A stretch of DNA of 64,000 bases from Alitta virens (taxonomy: Eukaryota > Annelida > Polychaeta > Phyllodocida > Nereididae). The stretch spans positions 54,496,797-54,560,796 of the forward strand of contig OW028574.1 in NCBI GenBank assembly GCA_932294295.1, in the 5' to 3' direction. The translations under genes and the position numbers were made by a program. Of the stretch, positions 20,345 to 31,686 are shown one piece after another. The notes under the pieces were generated by a model that had not been told where the DNA came from, made no database searches, and worked only from the letters and a program-made list of their open reading frames with translations. Position 1 is the stretch's first letter; every line of letters begins with the position of its first letter.

Positions 20345-20663
20345 ACAATAGAGTATTTTCACTGAACAGCCATGAATTCAGTAAGACATAAGTCTTTCCT
20401 CTCCTCTTGTTACTCTTTTTGCTTTTCAGACACAGTAGGTACTGATTCCATATATATAACTTTCTCAGAAAATTAACAAACATCAACTATATGATAAAGT
20501 GTCAAATATACATTAAAATGCACTAAAAATACTGCTGCTAGGATGCACTTTGCTTCAGCCAATCACAGCCACGGGCGGGAACTTTTTCAGCCAATAGAAT
20601 TGCATTATTTTGTTTTAGCCGCCTGGTGGAAATACAGAGAACCCTTCCGTGAAAATCCACTAT
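20345..20663. repeat. Dispersed repeat R2, copy B, with CCAAT pair and GGGCGGGAA
   Basis: Second copy of the 13388 element. CCAAT occurs at 20559 and 20591, 32 bp apart, with GGGCGGGAAC between them. It sits in an intron of the protease pseudogene. Confidence 0.75.
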
Positions 20664-20830
20664 CCAGTGTTAGCGTGCTGCTGGGCTTCCAACCACTGGG
20701 TCCCGAGTTCAATTCCCAGTCGAACCTAAGTTGGATGGCTATTTCATCATCTCATTGCCATGCTCCCTGTTATGCAGAAATACAGGACTTAAAACCCTGC
20801 TCCACCCACCACCCACTTATGATCACAATC
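20663..20830 (+). mobile_element. tRNA-derived SINE, family 2
   Basis: Contains a B-box-like GAGTTCAATTCCCAGTCG near 20705, then AAGTTGGATGGCTATTTCAT and TCTCATTGCCATG. Shared with 23430-23600. Confidence 0.6.
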
Positions 20831-21059
20831 AGATACTATCAGGCTGAGACACTTATGCAGTGCAAATTAATTTTAAGTCTGACAATTTTGTGAGCAAGTT
20901 CTTCTGTGATACATTAAATGTCTAAGAAGGTTAACCAATTAATAACCTTCTAGTTCTCGTGAAAATAACAAACTCGATCAGCCATAGTTGGACAGATCCT
21001 ATGAAAAGGAAGTATATATATATATTTTTGTTGTTGTTGTTGACAAATGCATGCCTCAC

Positions 21060-21227
21060 GATTTGTGAGGTGCCAGCCTGACATCCAACATTCGTCAGCA
21101 GTGGTAAAGTCATATCAGCCTCAGGAACACAAGCAGGTCCTGCTGTGCTCGTGGTGTTGATTGCATCTTGCAGAAGAATAAGAGTAAGATCACCTGGATA
21201 GCCATGATGTCTGCTCAATTGATGATG
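21060..21227 (-). pseudogene. S1 protease pseudogene, Asp-region exon
   Basis: Acceptor CGTTTCAG, likely donor GTGAGG. Reads HHGYPGDLTLILLQDA (Asp of the triad) and ACVPEADMTLPLL, then a frame change brings ECWMSGWHLTN, matching the C-x-x-x-GWG block of the family. Confidence 0.8.
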
Positions 21228-21384
21228 CTGAAACGTAGCAGAAGATTGGCCACCCATAATCTTGTAATCTCACATTGCATATGTCTTTATATAACAAGTT
21301 AGTCTGCCTTAGTCAGTTTCATTTAGAGTGACATTTATTGACTTTACAGTTTTTCTATTTGACAAGAGGACATTGAATGATGCA

Positions 21385-21503
21385 CTTAGATAGCAGTCCA
21401 AATCGAGACAACATGGACGCTACATCGGCGATGTTGATACGATGTTGTACCGACAGTGGCTAATATTGAAACGATGCTGGCCAGATTTGGAATGCTGTCT
21501 AGG
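21385..21503. mobile_element. MITE of the CAGATAGCATTCCAAAT family
   Basis: Ends CTTAGATAGCAGTCCAAATC and GATTTGGAATGCTGTCTAGG. Interior GATGTTGATACGATGTTGTA is shared with other copies. Confidence 0.75.
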
Positions 21504-21660
21504 TATGACTTACATTGAATATTAAAAAATCGACCAATCAACAACTGACTGACTGAAATGGTGGGTATAAAACTTGTTAGCCATAACCCAGATGGCATGC
21601 CTGATCTAGTCGACACTGTTCTAAAATTGGGTTGTCACTGGGCCGTCAGGAGGGATTAGT

Positions 21661-21777
21661 CCCCAGATAGCATTCCAAATCGTTTCAACGTCGGCACGAT
21701 GTTCGCGATGTTAATACAATGTTGTAACGACAGTGGCCTATATGGAAATGAACAGGGCTGATTTGGAATGCTATCTG
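21661..21777. mobile_element. MITE of the CAGATAGCATTCCAAAT family, best-preserved ends
   Basis: CCCCAGATAGCATTCCAAAT opens at 21661 and GATTTGGAATGCTATCTG closes at 21777. Interior GTCGGCACGATGTTCGCGAT. Confidence 0.8.
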
Positions 21778-22052
21778 CGTCATGGTAGACAAGCTCAAAT
21801 CAGAATGTCTAACAAGATAGCTGTTTTGATTCATTGCCCATTCATAGAGATTTCACACCATGCAGGTAACATGCAGTATCATCTCGTTGTTGTAATGTCT
21901 GTCCAACGTTGGTCTAACATTGGGCCAAAGTTGGCCCGAGGTCTACCCAATTTGGCATGCAATATACCCAATTTGGCATGTAATCTGGGACTGCATTAAA
22001 AAGTCAGGTAAAACATTTTCTCTGTATTACTTTTTATCAGCATCAACCTCAC

Positions 22053-22266
22053 CTTCAGGAATAGATGGATTTTCACAGTCTGTACTTTTTTGCCTTCATC
22101 CCAAAGGTCATTAGTGCCAATGACAAACTGGTACATCTTGGGATCGTCCATGCATTCCTTTGTGTACTCTGGAAGACACCCAGGCAGCAAATATTGTTGT
22201 AATACATACACAGGGTACTTAGCATTCATGAAAATGTGATCCCTCATGTTTTCCTTCTTTTGTTTT
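22053..22266 (-). pseudogene. S1 protease pseudogene, His-region exon
   Basis: Acceptor ATTGCAG, donor GTGAGG. The first frame reads GSHFHEC, a TAA stop, then CITTIFAAW where family members have VLTAAHC. A one-base shift at a GGG run leads into CLPEYTKECMDDPKMY and FVIGTNDLWDEGKKVQT. The catalytic His is not readable. Confidence 0.8.
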
Positions 22267-23429
22267 CTGCAATAACTCCAAAATTTCTCTTGAAATATAC
22301 AGTGTATCACTAGTTTAGCGATTATGTCAAGGCTTACCCACCATCGCCTCATACGATATTTGGACATACATGAGAACTTCAGAAGCTTAATGATATGCAA
22401 AACATGTAAATTAGTTCTCAGTTTGGTGCATTCTTATAGATTCCTAGATTTTTTCCCTCATTTCTTTAAATTCCCAGAATTTTCCCACACAAAGGGTTAA
22501 CCCCGGTTTTCAGAACACTGTGTTATGACAAATGTTCTTTGTATTTGCTAGATTAGCCGGTATATAATATATACTATATATAACATTACAGTCAGTGTAC
22601 AAGCGTATGGCATTATACAAGCGTAAGGCATTAAATGTCTTACAGGGAAATTACAGACCAACTGACTGTGAGTATATTCTATTCTTACAAAATGAAAGCA
22701 GGTCAAATGACATAGTTAAAATAAATGATGTATGATTCATGCATCCATTTTTGACAGACAAAGGGTTCTCTGTCATTGCATTCACTTCTCTGTCATGAGA
22801 GGTGAGCTGGTGGATTGTTTTGATACTGTTGTAATCCAGCATGTAGATGGCGGGTATTTGGAAGATTTTGGAATTTCGCCGATTTTTACATCCTTTGGCC
22901 TTGAATGCAGCCTTACTGTAGTGCCCCTGGTGGTGAATGTAAGAACTGGGCCTACTGAACAGAAACTCGGATGTTATAGAGGCTGGCTGTTCTGAGCTGT
23001 TGTAGTGTCTAGGAAGTCAAGAACTGGGCTAACTTTTGGGTAAATAATACTACTGAAGTTGTGAGATCAGTAATTTAGGCCTGTGACTCAGGCGGCAGAA
23101 ATGACGTGAAACACCCCAAATTGGATCTCCTTTTTGCACTTACCAGCCCTTTCTATTAAAATGACAGAACAAATGAATTACAACTGGAGAAAATGACCAT
23201 GTGATTTGTATAAACAAGATATGCCACAAGGTGTGCCAAGGATACATTTTAATTCAGTGCAATTTGATGTAATTTAATGACAAGACTGAATCCATCTGGT
23301 AATTGCTTTTAGCTATGAAAGTGCATTAAACTGGGAGTTTTGCACACATTTCATTGAAAACTAATGTCAATAGTCTAAGTCCTCAAATGTTTGGTTTCTC
23401 TGTCATGAGGTATAGTTTCTGGGTAAGAT

Positions 23430-23600
23430 TTCTTAAACCACCAGGACTTCCCACCAACCACTAGGTCCCGGGTTCAGTTCCCAGTCAAGCCAAAGTTGGA
23501 TGGCTGTTTCATACATCATCTCATTGCCATGGTACCTACATGTCCTAAGTAGCCCATCAGGGGTAGGACGTACAGCCCTTATCCACAACCACTACCACTC
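23430..23600 (+). mobile_element. tRNA-derived SINE, family 2
   Basis: TAGGTCCCGGGTTCAGTTCC near 23463 (B-box-like), then AAGTTGGATGGCTGTTTCAT, matching the 20663 copy. Confidence 0.6.
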
Positions 23601-23774
23601 TTAAAACTACCATATTACATTGAACCAACGATAAAGCATTTCAGCTTCATGCTTCAAACTGTGAAAACAGACAAGATGTAACAAAATACGGGAATGGACC
23701 AGATAAGACCCGTAACTTACGAAGCATCAATACAGTGTGCAGCAGTCAAAGCTCAACGAGGCTCTATAAGAACA

Positions 23775-23845
23775 GCAGAACAGCAGGTAGTAATGCAAAG
23801 ATGCCATCCAAGGCCAGTGGTGGGAACTGCTTTTGAACTGGAAGC
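23775..23845 (-). pseudogene. Possible N-terminal exon of the S1 protease pseudogene
   Basis: One minus frame reads HHWPWMASLHYY, the block that follows the activation site in many invertebrate trypsins. No IVGG is visible and splice sites are unclear. It is 1.5 kb upstream of the His exon on the same strand. Confidence 0.35.
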
Positions 23846-24009
23846 TGCTGACAGGTCCATCACCACACTTTGGATTTCCTTAAGAATAAAAGTTTTGAAC
23901 ATTACCTTAAAAAACCTGGAGCAGCACAAAATGGACAGGAATGTTGGTTTCAATGTCACTATGATTTACAAGAAAAAAACAACAACAACAACAAATAAAT
24001 AATTAAAAT

Positions 24010-24990
24010 ATGTGGACATTGATCTTCAATGCTGCAATGATTTTTTTTTAAATATTTCTCTAAAAGGCCTTCAAAATTTCAAAGCTTCAGATTTTGTGCA
24101 TTCCTGTGATCGATTTAAAGAAACTTAGTTTTGTTTCCTGGTCAAATGTCTCAATGCAGTACATTAGAATGAGATAGGACGTACGGTGATGATTTATGAA
24201 GACTCTGAGAGGTTCTTATAGCAATTATAAATATGTATTAATTACCACGTTTTGCTCTAAAGATATGACTTGCTCCTGAGGTTTTTCCAAATAAAACAAT
24301 ACCTGCCCAAACCCCGCAAGATTTTCTTTAAAGAAAGGACATTAGCATAAGAGAATTTTCAAATGATGTGAAATGTTCTCCTTCAGTGACTACAATTTAA
24401 GTAGCTATCTCCTTTCATTGGTCAATTTTGTTCTGATTGTGTAGCATTATACAATATACAAATCAGCTGCCAATATACACAGCTAATATATCAACCTGGG
24501 AAAAATATAATTCATAAACTTATATGCAGTTACTAATAGGCTTTTACTTACTTTGGACGATGATTCTAAGTTGTAATGTTCAAGTTAAAAATAAAATAAA
24601 AAATCTACTTACATTTTCATTGTGGCACTGTTGTTATTATGACAGAGTTTTGATACACTGTATGAGTCGTTCATATATACCTGTTAATTTGTATGAGAAT
24701 TCAGAAGAAAAAAATTGACTTTTCAATTTTCAATGGGGGTCATCTGGAAACTAGCAATAATTAGAGAGGAGCAGCTATTCCAAATCCTAATTTGGTCATC
24801 CTAAAAAAAGGGGATAAGCATTGGTGGAATTTTGGCTAGTGAAGGAACGAATGCATGAATGACATACCATTTTCTTTGACCCAATGAACTTTATTCAGTC
24901 AATTTGTCCAGTGGCTAAGACCCCACCTAGCTCTCCTGAAGGTTCTCGTTAGATTTCCAAGCAACAATCACATCCCGAAGACTCTTTGCT
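24010..24990. other. No gene recognised
   Basis: AT-rich sequence with only short ORFs and no repeat I can name. Confidence 0.4.
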
Positions 24991-24993
24991 TAA

Positions 24994-25487
24994 AGCCCCA
25001 GTCACACTAATAAGCTGTTTTAGCCGTGGTGAACCCATAGAGTGACGTAACGGTTATGTAACAGCTTTTTTCGCCGGGTTGGCGACGGATTCTGGCGGCA
25101 AAAAGGGGCGGGGCATCATCCGACGGGTTCTACAGGTTACCCGCCGGGTTCTACGGGTTACCCGCCGGGTTCTACGGGTCACCCGCCGGCTTCTACGGGT
25201 CATCCGCCACCTTCTACGGGTCACCCGCCGGCTTCCACGGGTATTTTTGATTTTTTGGACACCCGGGAGATTTCCACGGTTGTGCCATGCAAGCGTGGCA
25301 CAACCGGCTACCGGGCCCGAAACTCCTGGCTTGGCCACGGGTCCACGGGTGCTTGGTGGGTATCGCCGGGTATCCACCATGGGTAGCCGTTTTGTAACCG
25401 CCGGGTTGGAGCCGGGTAGCGTGTTGCGTAACAATTGCGTAATACTACGGGTTCACTACGGCAAAACCGGCTAGTGTGACTGGGGCT
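24994..25487. mobile_element. Non-autonomous TIR element (Harbinger-like) with internal 21-bp satellite
   Basis: A perfect 16-bp TIR, AGCCCCAGTCACACTA at 24994 and its complement ending at 25487, is flanked by TAA on both sides. A 3-bp T-W-A target duplication is typical of PIF/Harbinger transposons. The interior is GC-rich and CpG-rich unlike the surroundings. It includes about six units of a 21-bp repeat (CCCGCCGGGTTCTACGGGT type) at about 25120-25245, and many CCGGGT words. The open frames on both strands here reflect this repeat and carry no gene. Confidence 0.75.
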
Positions 25488-26637
25488 TAAGACGTTAAAT
25501 TGGTGGTGCGCCGGTTCCTTGTATTTGGTTTCTAAGCTGGGGCATGTAAAAGCCCCCTAGTCTACTTTATCCATGAATCGTTTCATTAATTGAAAATAAT
25601 ATTTTTCAGTGATTCGTGAACAAACCAGTCATCCATGATATCACAACAAAACACAACAATGCATGAATAAAGCTCTGTTCCACTTCTTTAAATGCTATAA
25701 TTGACTCTATTATGTACTTGTTTTGAATATTGATTTGGTATGACCACAGGCATTTGCCATCATGACAGCACAAGCAAGTTAGCATACAATAAGACCAAGG
25801 CTACTGACTTTGTCAAGAACAGCTTTTACTCCTTCTGCGCAACTGCCTTCAATGATGGGGCCAGTTTCAGTCAATAACATTATATTACACTTCAAAAAAT
25901 GGCAATATTATACAAAAAAATAAAATTCCTTCTTATTTTATGTGATAACTTTATTTATTTATGGGTATTTACAACTTATTTTTGGGGAATTCCTTTCCTG
26001 TACGCTGGGAATGTTCAATTCTCATCTCTAATGGCAGGTTATTTGCATATGTCGCCATCTACACGCATGATGGTGCTTCCTGATTGACCAATATCTCTCA
26101 AGCACTGTGTTGTCATCTTTCAGCCAATTGAGTTACCTAACTGGGCAATCTTTGTTTAAGACTTGAGTCTACTCAATGCATGTTTAAAGTGTTAGACATT
26201 CAATCTCATAAGCCAGCCTATAGGGTATTAGGCAAATTTGTTTGTATTTAAGTCTAACTGGTAAACTAGCAAAAAGATTGCCATCAAGCTCAGGACATTT
26301 CCTAATATATTCAGCTACATTCTGATTGGCTGTTGCAAATGACATAGCTGCCTCCTGAGATGAGAAGCCATTTAAGGCAGCCAGGAGCCTTGGTATTAGT
26401 TAAAGTATAAGAGCTGTCATCACTGCCCAATGACATATATATTGGCAAACGCCTGTGGTGTGACCTTGGATAAATAGTTATCCAGGATATGACTAACTGT
26501 ATTATCCAAACTGAATGTTTCAAAACCATTGACAAATTGTGTAATTTTCACACCTGGTGTTTCTTCATAAGCTTCATCTCTCACCTGAGTGTCTTTTGCA
26601 GTGGTCATTAAACTGGCATTGTTTTGTACTCAGTGTT

Positions 26638-26640
<3 letters not shown>

Positions 26641-26670
<30 letters not shown>

Positions 26671-26688
26671 ACCTATCTATCTATCTAC

Positions 26689-26728
<40 letters not shown>

Positions 26729-26756
26729 ATATCTATCTATCTATCTATATATCTAC

Positions 26757-26792
<36 letters not shown>

Positions 26793-26875
26793 TTATCTAT
26801 CAATCTATCTATCTATATATGTCTATATATCTATCTGTCTCTCTGTCTCCTTGTCTCTCTGTCTCTCTGTATCCG
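26641..26875. repeat. TATC/TCTA tetranucleotide array
   Basis: Long TCTA array with TATA and TACC variants, grading into TCTG/TCTC. The ORFs it opens (Ile-Tyr-Leu-Ser repeats) are artefacts. Confidence 0.95.
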
Positions 26876-27115
26876 TTATCCTGGATAATAAGCTCTCACG
26901 ACGTTACAATTTACACCCCATGCAGGGCTGTTCAACCATGGGGCTCTCCATACCCTTTGGAAGTATATATAGTTGCTCGAATAAACGCCCACCTCGAATA
27001 GAAGCCCTTGGTAACTGCCTTTATTGAAATACTGAAGGACCGTAATCTAACAATTTGAGGTCTTTGAAGTGTCCTATAAACTTTGTCATGAAAAGGTTAG
27101 GTCTTTCCATTTTCC

Positions 27116-27382
27116 CTATGTAATAATAATGGATCTCTCCAGGTTGCCTCCCGCTAGCGATAAAATATACTTATCTTTGTGAGGTCTCCTTGCGAAACAA
27201 ATGTTTATAAATGAAAATATGAAAATAAATTGTAAATATTTTTTGGCAAAATAAAAAGAATCTGAATCTGAATCTTGAGTGTAACATCAATCTTCCAAAA
27301 CTTAATCTCACCCTTAATTAATCTCGCACTTGAAGAGCGTATCTTTTTAATTGTCTAATGTAGCATTACTTTTGCGTTTGAA
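27116..27382. repeat. Direct duplication D2, copy A
   Basis: Matches 27739-28033: AATGGATCTCTCCAGGTTGC, CTTTGTGAGGTCTCCTTGCG, GAGCGTATCTTTTTAATTG. The first half looks like a LINE 3' end (AAATAAAAAGAA). Confidence 0.8.
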
Positions 27383-27738
27383 TATTGTATACATATATAT
27401 ATAATTTTTATTGACTGAAGATGTCAGAAAAGACATAAATGTCACAAAACAGAGTATTAAGTATAGATTTATCAAAGCCCTTAATAATATGTCCATGACT
27501 TACAGAGAAAAATTAGAAATAGTTTAGATGGAATTAAGAAAAATAGCACTGTAGCATCTTATTCCGCAGACTGCAGTATTAAAAATTGCTATATTTGTTT
27601 AAATGTTCATCCTACTGCTACTTCATAATATTCTTCATGATATTTTTTAACAATATATTCTTTAACTTGAGATGAGTAACGTAGATAAAACTACTACTGA
27701 TGCGAGTAATTTCCATATTGTGTTTGATTTAATGTTCA

Positions 27739-28033
27739 CTATGAAATAATAATGGATCTCTCCAGGTTGCCTCATGCTAGCGATAAATATATTTATCTTT
27801 GTGAGGTCTCCTTGCGAAACAAATGTTTATAAATGAATATGAAAATAACTTGTTAATTTGTATTGGCAAAATAAAAAGAATTTTGAGTAAAAATGGCACA
27901 CAAGTTCACCTTTGGAGTTAATGTGTAATAACACCAATCTTCCGAAACTTAATCTCACCCTTAATTAATCTCACACCTAAAGAGCGTATCTTTTTAATTG
28001 TCTAATGTAGGCTTACTTTTCTTGCTTTTGAAT
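27739..28033. repeat. Direct duplication D2, copy B
   Basis: Second copy, same orientation, starting 623 bp after copy A, with small indels. Confidence 0.8.
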
Positions 28034-28049
28034 GGAAATGACTAAATAT

Positions 28050-28920
28050 TGTAAACAAAGCCTGCTTGATTTCCATAAGGTTAATAGCCTAAATAAAACG
28101 TGTAATTGAATGACATGTGGTCTAAAATATAATTTTGTTACTGGATATAAAGGCTCCACAACCAGTGAAATTCTTAACTTTTCTAGTTATGTCGCATAAA
28201 AAAACTATTTAACTGTTTCTGTACTTGATAGTTGGATGAAATAAGACTGTAGAGTTACTATACAATTTTCATGGGCTATGACAATATCACACCATGTCCA
28301 ATAGGCGGCGCAATTATCTCTGGAATAGTAGCGACACCTTGTGAATATGCAACATGTCATGAATCACAGCTTTGCACAGCAGCTCTGCACAGCAGGGTGT
28401 CTAATACTGGCTGTCCAATACTTGGCCACATGGGACTCCCCCTCCCCCAACCTCTTTCTCCAGCCAATATTGATATGAGGGGAGGGGGGTATTAGGATGA
28501 CATGACTTAGGCACCCTATGAATTTTGACAGGGTATAATGGCCATTTCCATGAGCTGGGGCTTCGATGTGTGTGCACCCTGCACAGCATAACGCATCATC
28601 AATATGAATCAGACTTATATTTTCCTTAACATTGTAGTAAATGATTTTATTTGGTAGACCTATCAGATTTTCCCCATTAATTTTCCGTAAGCCTGCATAA
28701 TTATGCAGCATCAAAATTATTTCAGCTGTGCTTAATCTGTCAAACTAGAGAAGGTTTAAAAAGCTTCCCTTGTAATAAATAGTTCTGCCTCATAAATTAT
28801 CAAGTTGTTATTTTTAAGGTATTCTTGTAGAATTTTGTAAACGTTTCCCACATTTCCTTAAATATTTACTTGTACTGACTGATAGTGAAAGTGGTAAATC
28901 ATTTGTGGGTTACAGTGTAA
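28050..28920. other. No gene recognised
   Basis: No family match in the short ORFs on either strand. Confidence 0.4.
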
Positions 28921-28927
28921 TTCCATT

Positions 28928-30285
28928 GTTGCCATGGAAACAGTTTTAGTTGTGAAACCCCGGGATGCCATCCATTTCACATTGCTGATGCTCAACTTAT
29001 CCTTGCATATAATTAACTTTTTGGCTCCCCGGTGTTTCACCAATATTAAATGGTGATTCATTCTAAAACGGATTGAATGTTTTAACCAATTTTCTAATCA
29101 ATATGCAACTAATATTAACATTGCTCATTTAACTATGTTAAAAGCATGGTATCCGTGTATTAATAACATATCAATCACGGAACTGGTCGCCTCATAATTC
29201 TAATTTTACAAAGTAAATCTGTTTATAGATCTCTGTATGAAATAAAAGCTGTTCAAACTTTAGTTTAGTCAGTGATTTAATATGCAATAATACGGCCAAT
29301 GATGTCCCATCCTTGGGATGTAAATGTCTTTGCAATAGATGTTAGAATGTGTACCATCTTAAACAAATATACAGTGTGTATTTTATTTTGAGAAATTGAT
29401 CCTTAACCTAAAAAATTTATAGCTATTAATACGGTTTGCGCACATAGTTTCCCATGTTTCCGTGTATATTATACACATTTATTTCGAAACATTTGTATTT
29501 TTTGTCATACACCAATAGACCTTCCCATTTGGATGGCTAAACACCCTTGGAAACGTAACCTAGGTCAACTGTGTAAGTCATCATGAAGCCCTTCCTGGTT
29601 GTACAATGATTCGATTTTCTGTGTAAATAGCATTCACTCTTGAGTTGTTGCAAATTGTTTGATAACATGTACACTCAGTTGTCTTGTAAATTCTTAATTT
29701 TTCGATACATGCAGTGTTGTTGCCACTATGTATTTTTTTTAAATTATGAATGGTGACCTGTAAGCCCAAGCTGGGCAAGGTGACATTCAATGATGTATAT
29801 ATTTATTTTGTGATGTTGAATGTCACACGTCATTTTAATAAAAAATTTATTGACGTGACTTGTAATAAGTATACACTGTAATCCCTTATAAATTGACAGA
29901 AAATGTCAGCAGAAAAAGTGACCTCTGATAATGCAAATAAGATTCAAACAAGCCCTGTGTTGGTGTCATCATACTTCTCATGAAATGCACCACACATTCT
30001 ATTCTGTTGCTATGGTAACTAAAAGCAGACCCCACATATGTGCACAAGAAATTCCACTGTTTCAATCATGGACGTTCATGGTTTCAATGGTGACAGGTTA
30101 CATGTCTGCCAAAATTTAAGGGTAAAAATTTCAATGTTACGCTTTCTGACAAAAATTTGGTTTCCATGGTGACCAAATGCCTTACTCAGAAGAAATCATA
30201 CAACATATCGAATATGTGAAAACAGCCAATTAGTTTCACAAAAGTAAGTACCCTTTTTACACCCATCCTTGGTTGCCATGGAAAC
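28928..30285. promoter_or_regulatory. Cluster of RFX X-box-like palindromes
   Basis: Exact GTTGCCATGGAAAC at 28928-28941 and 30272-30285. Close relatives are GTTGCTATGGTAAC at 30006, GTTTCAATGGTGAC at 30081 and GTTTCCATGGTGAC at 30160. The X-box bound by RFX factors is two half-sites of the GTTGCC type. Four of the five lie within 280 bp. Whether they are regulatory or the remains of a tandem repeat cannot be told here. They lie 1.4-2.8 kb past the 3' end of the receptor gene. Confidence 0.45.
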
Positions 30286-30654
30286 GCAAAAATCAGGTGC
30301 CTTCATAGGTTTTTATTAATTTTTTTTTTGCCTGACTTTGTTCTACTTATGCACCAAATTTTATGGGTGTAAATGATTTTGCAGTACCCATTGATATATT
30401 GCCACGAATCCTCCCCACTAATTAGGACCATAATACAGCAAAGAAGAATATTTTAACACAGTAAAAATTATTACATTTATTGAGTATCATGTTCACCAGT
30501 AAATTGACACGCTCTTCGAATTTATCTTGCGATTCACCACAGACGTTTAAATAACCTTTTTATTACCTAGATTAAAAAATAAGCTGATACAAAGTCAGTT
30601 GGTAAGCATTAGGACAACGTTGAGCAAGGGAGGGGTCTCTTATTCACATCCAAC

Positions 30655-30700
30655 ATATGCAAACAGCCAACATACAGCCAACATACAGCCAACATACTGC
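30655..30700. repeat. CAGCCAACATA tandem repeat
   Basis: About four units of an 11-bp word (AACAGCCAACATACAGCCAA and onward). Short and simple. Confidence 0.8.
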
Positions 30701-30719
30701 AATGCTGATAATGGATGAT

Positions 30720-31685
30720 ATATGAGTACAGCATTAACCTGAGATCTGCACATTAAATGTCATAAATTACCTGGATATATGACATTGACTTTGACCTTCA
30801 TACAAAGCTCAAAGTCACGTCTTCTTGTATTTTGATTACAATATTAATATATTCACATGTAATTAATTTATACAATATCTCAAAATGGCTAAATACTCCA
30901 CTATAATGTCACATGTACATGGTACACATTAAATCACATGTTATGATACCCCAGTTATTTTGATTCTAACTCGTTATGACTTTGTAGAATATTTAAAAAA
31001 AACTGTACACATTTTTTTTATATAATTATAACAATGTAAAAATGATGGATGCCATGTACATTTAAATATCAGCAGCATTAAGTAGTCAATGTACAAATGT
31101 TCAACGGAAGCAATATATTAGAAAATAATGTTCACATAATGTTCATATAATGTTCATGAGGTTTGTATTTACCATTCCAGTGTTAAAAATGCTGACTGAA
31201 GTTGCTCAAGAATTTGGGCACCCTGTATTCTATAGCTTTTGTTTAATGGATAGCAGAAAGCCTGGCTTCTGATTGGCTAAGCCTTGCAATATTACACTAT
31301 AATGCAGGTCTGTATTTCACTGTATATTGGTCGGATAAAAAGTTGTGTAATATCATATTAGTACATGGCCATATGCACAGTGCCTTGTTGAATATAAGTT
31401 TTTATGGGATGCAGGGTTAATATATATTGTCAATACCATTGGATAAGTTTGATTAGTAAGGGTTAAGAGCACCTTAAATATTATTAACTGACATTGACAT
31501 TTTTGATCAAATTGTAATTCAGTGGCAATCAATGTTGATCACTGGCAATAGATAACAGTCAGGGGACGCCATTTTGAAACTTGTATGACTTCAGTGCTCC
31601 GTGTTGTCAGTGCAATTAAAATCCTGTGCAAGAGTGGAAGCCCAGTAGTAGTAACGTTGACTGGTATGGCAATGGTTATCCTCTT
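30720..31685. other. No gene recognised; probable 3' flank of the receptor gene
   Basis: AT-rich sequence 3' of the receptor stop codon. It may include its 3'UTR, but no poly(A) site can be fixed. Confidence 0.4.
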
Positions 31686-31686
31686 G

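Larger units (their letters stand above)
19847..22266 (-). pseudogene. Chymotrypsin-fold (S1) serine protease pseudogene, unprocessed
   Basis: Four minus-strand exons in the correct order rebuild an S1 protease: 22266-22053, 21227-21060, 20268-20110 and 19965-19847. Recognisable pieces are MYQFVIGTNDLWDEGKKVQT (loop after the His), YPGDLTLILL (catalytic Asp), SGWHLTN, KLQEAKTHIVDPSKC, HICAGGID, GDSGGPLSF (catalytic Ser) and MVGIYSW with IYTKLSSYRN. Lesions: an in-frame TAA and a frameshift in the first exon with Trp at the His position, a frameshift in the Asp exon, a TAA just before the Ser exon, a frameshift after GDSGGP, and TAG where YRNW is expected. The introns remain, so it arose by DNA duplication rather than retrocopying. 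A possible earlier exon is at 23775-23845. Its living parent gene is not in the window. Confidence 0.85.

Noticed and set aside
25054..25474. Two opposite Arg/Val/Thr-rich ORFs of about 130 codons
   Set aside because: They come from the 21-bp satellite (a multiple of three) in the TIR element.
26311..26608. Overlapping minus-strand ORFs with moderately protein-like composition (EETPGVKITQFVNGFETF)
   Set aside because: No family recognised, frames break, and clear acceptor and donor sites are missing. Possibly an old mobile-element fragment.
26557..27027. Long ORFs of Ile-Tyr-Leu-Ser repeats on TATC arrays (also 5631-5876, 38821-39033, 41324-41655)
   Set aside because: Tetranucleotide repeats open several frames at once; no Met context, domains or splice sites.
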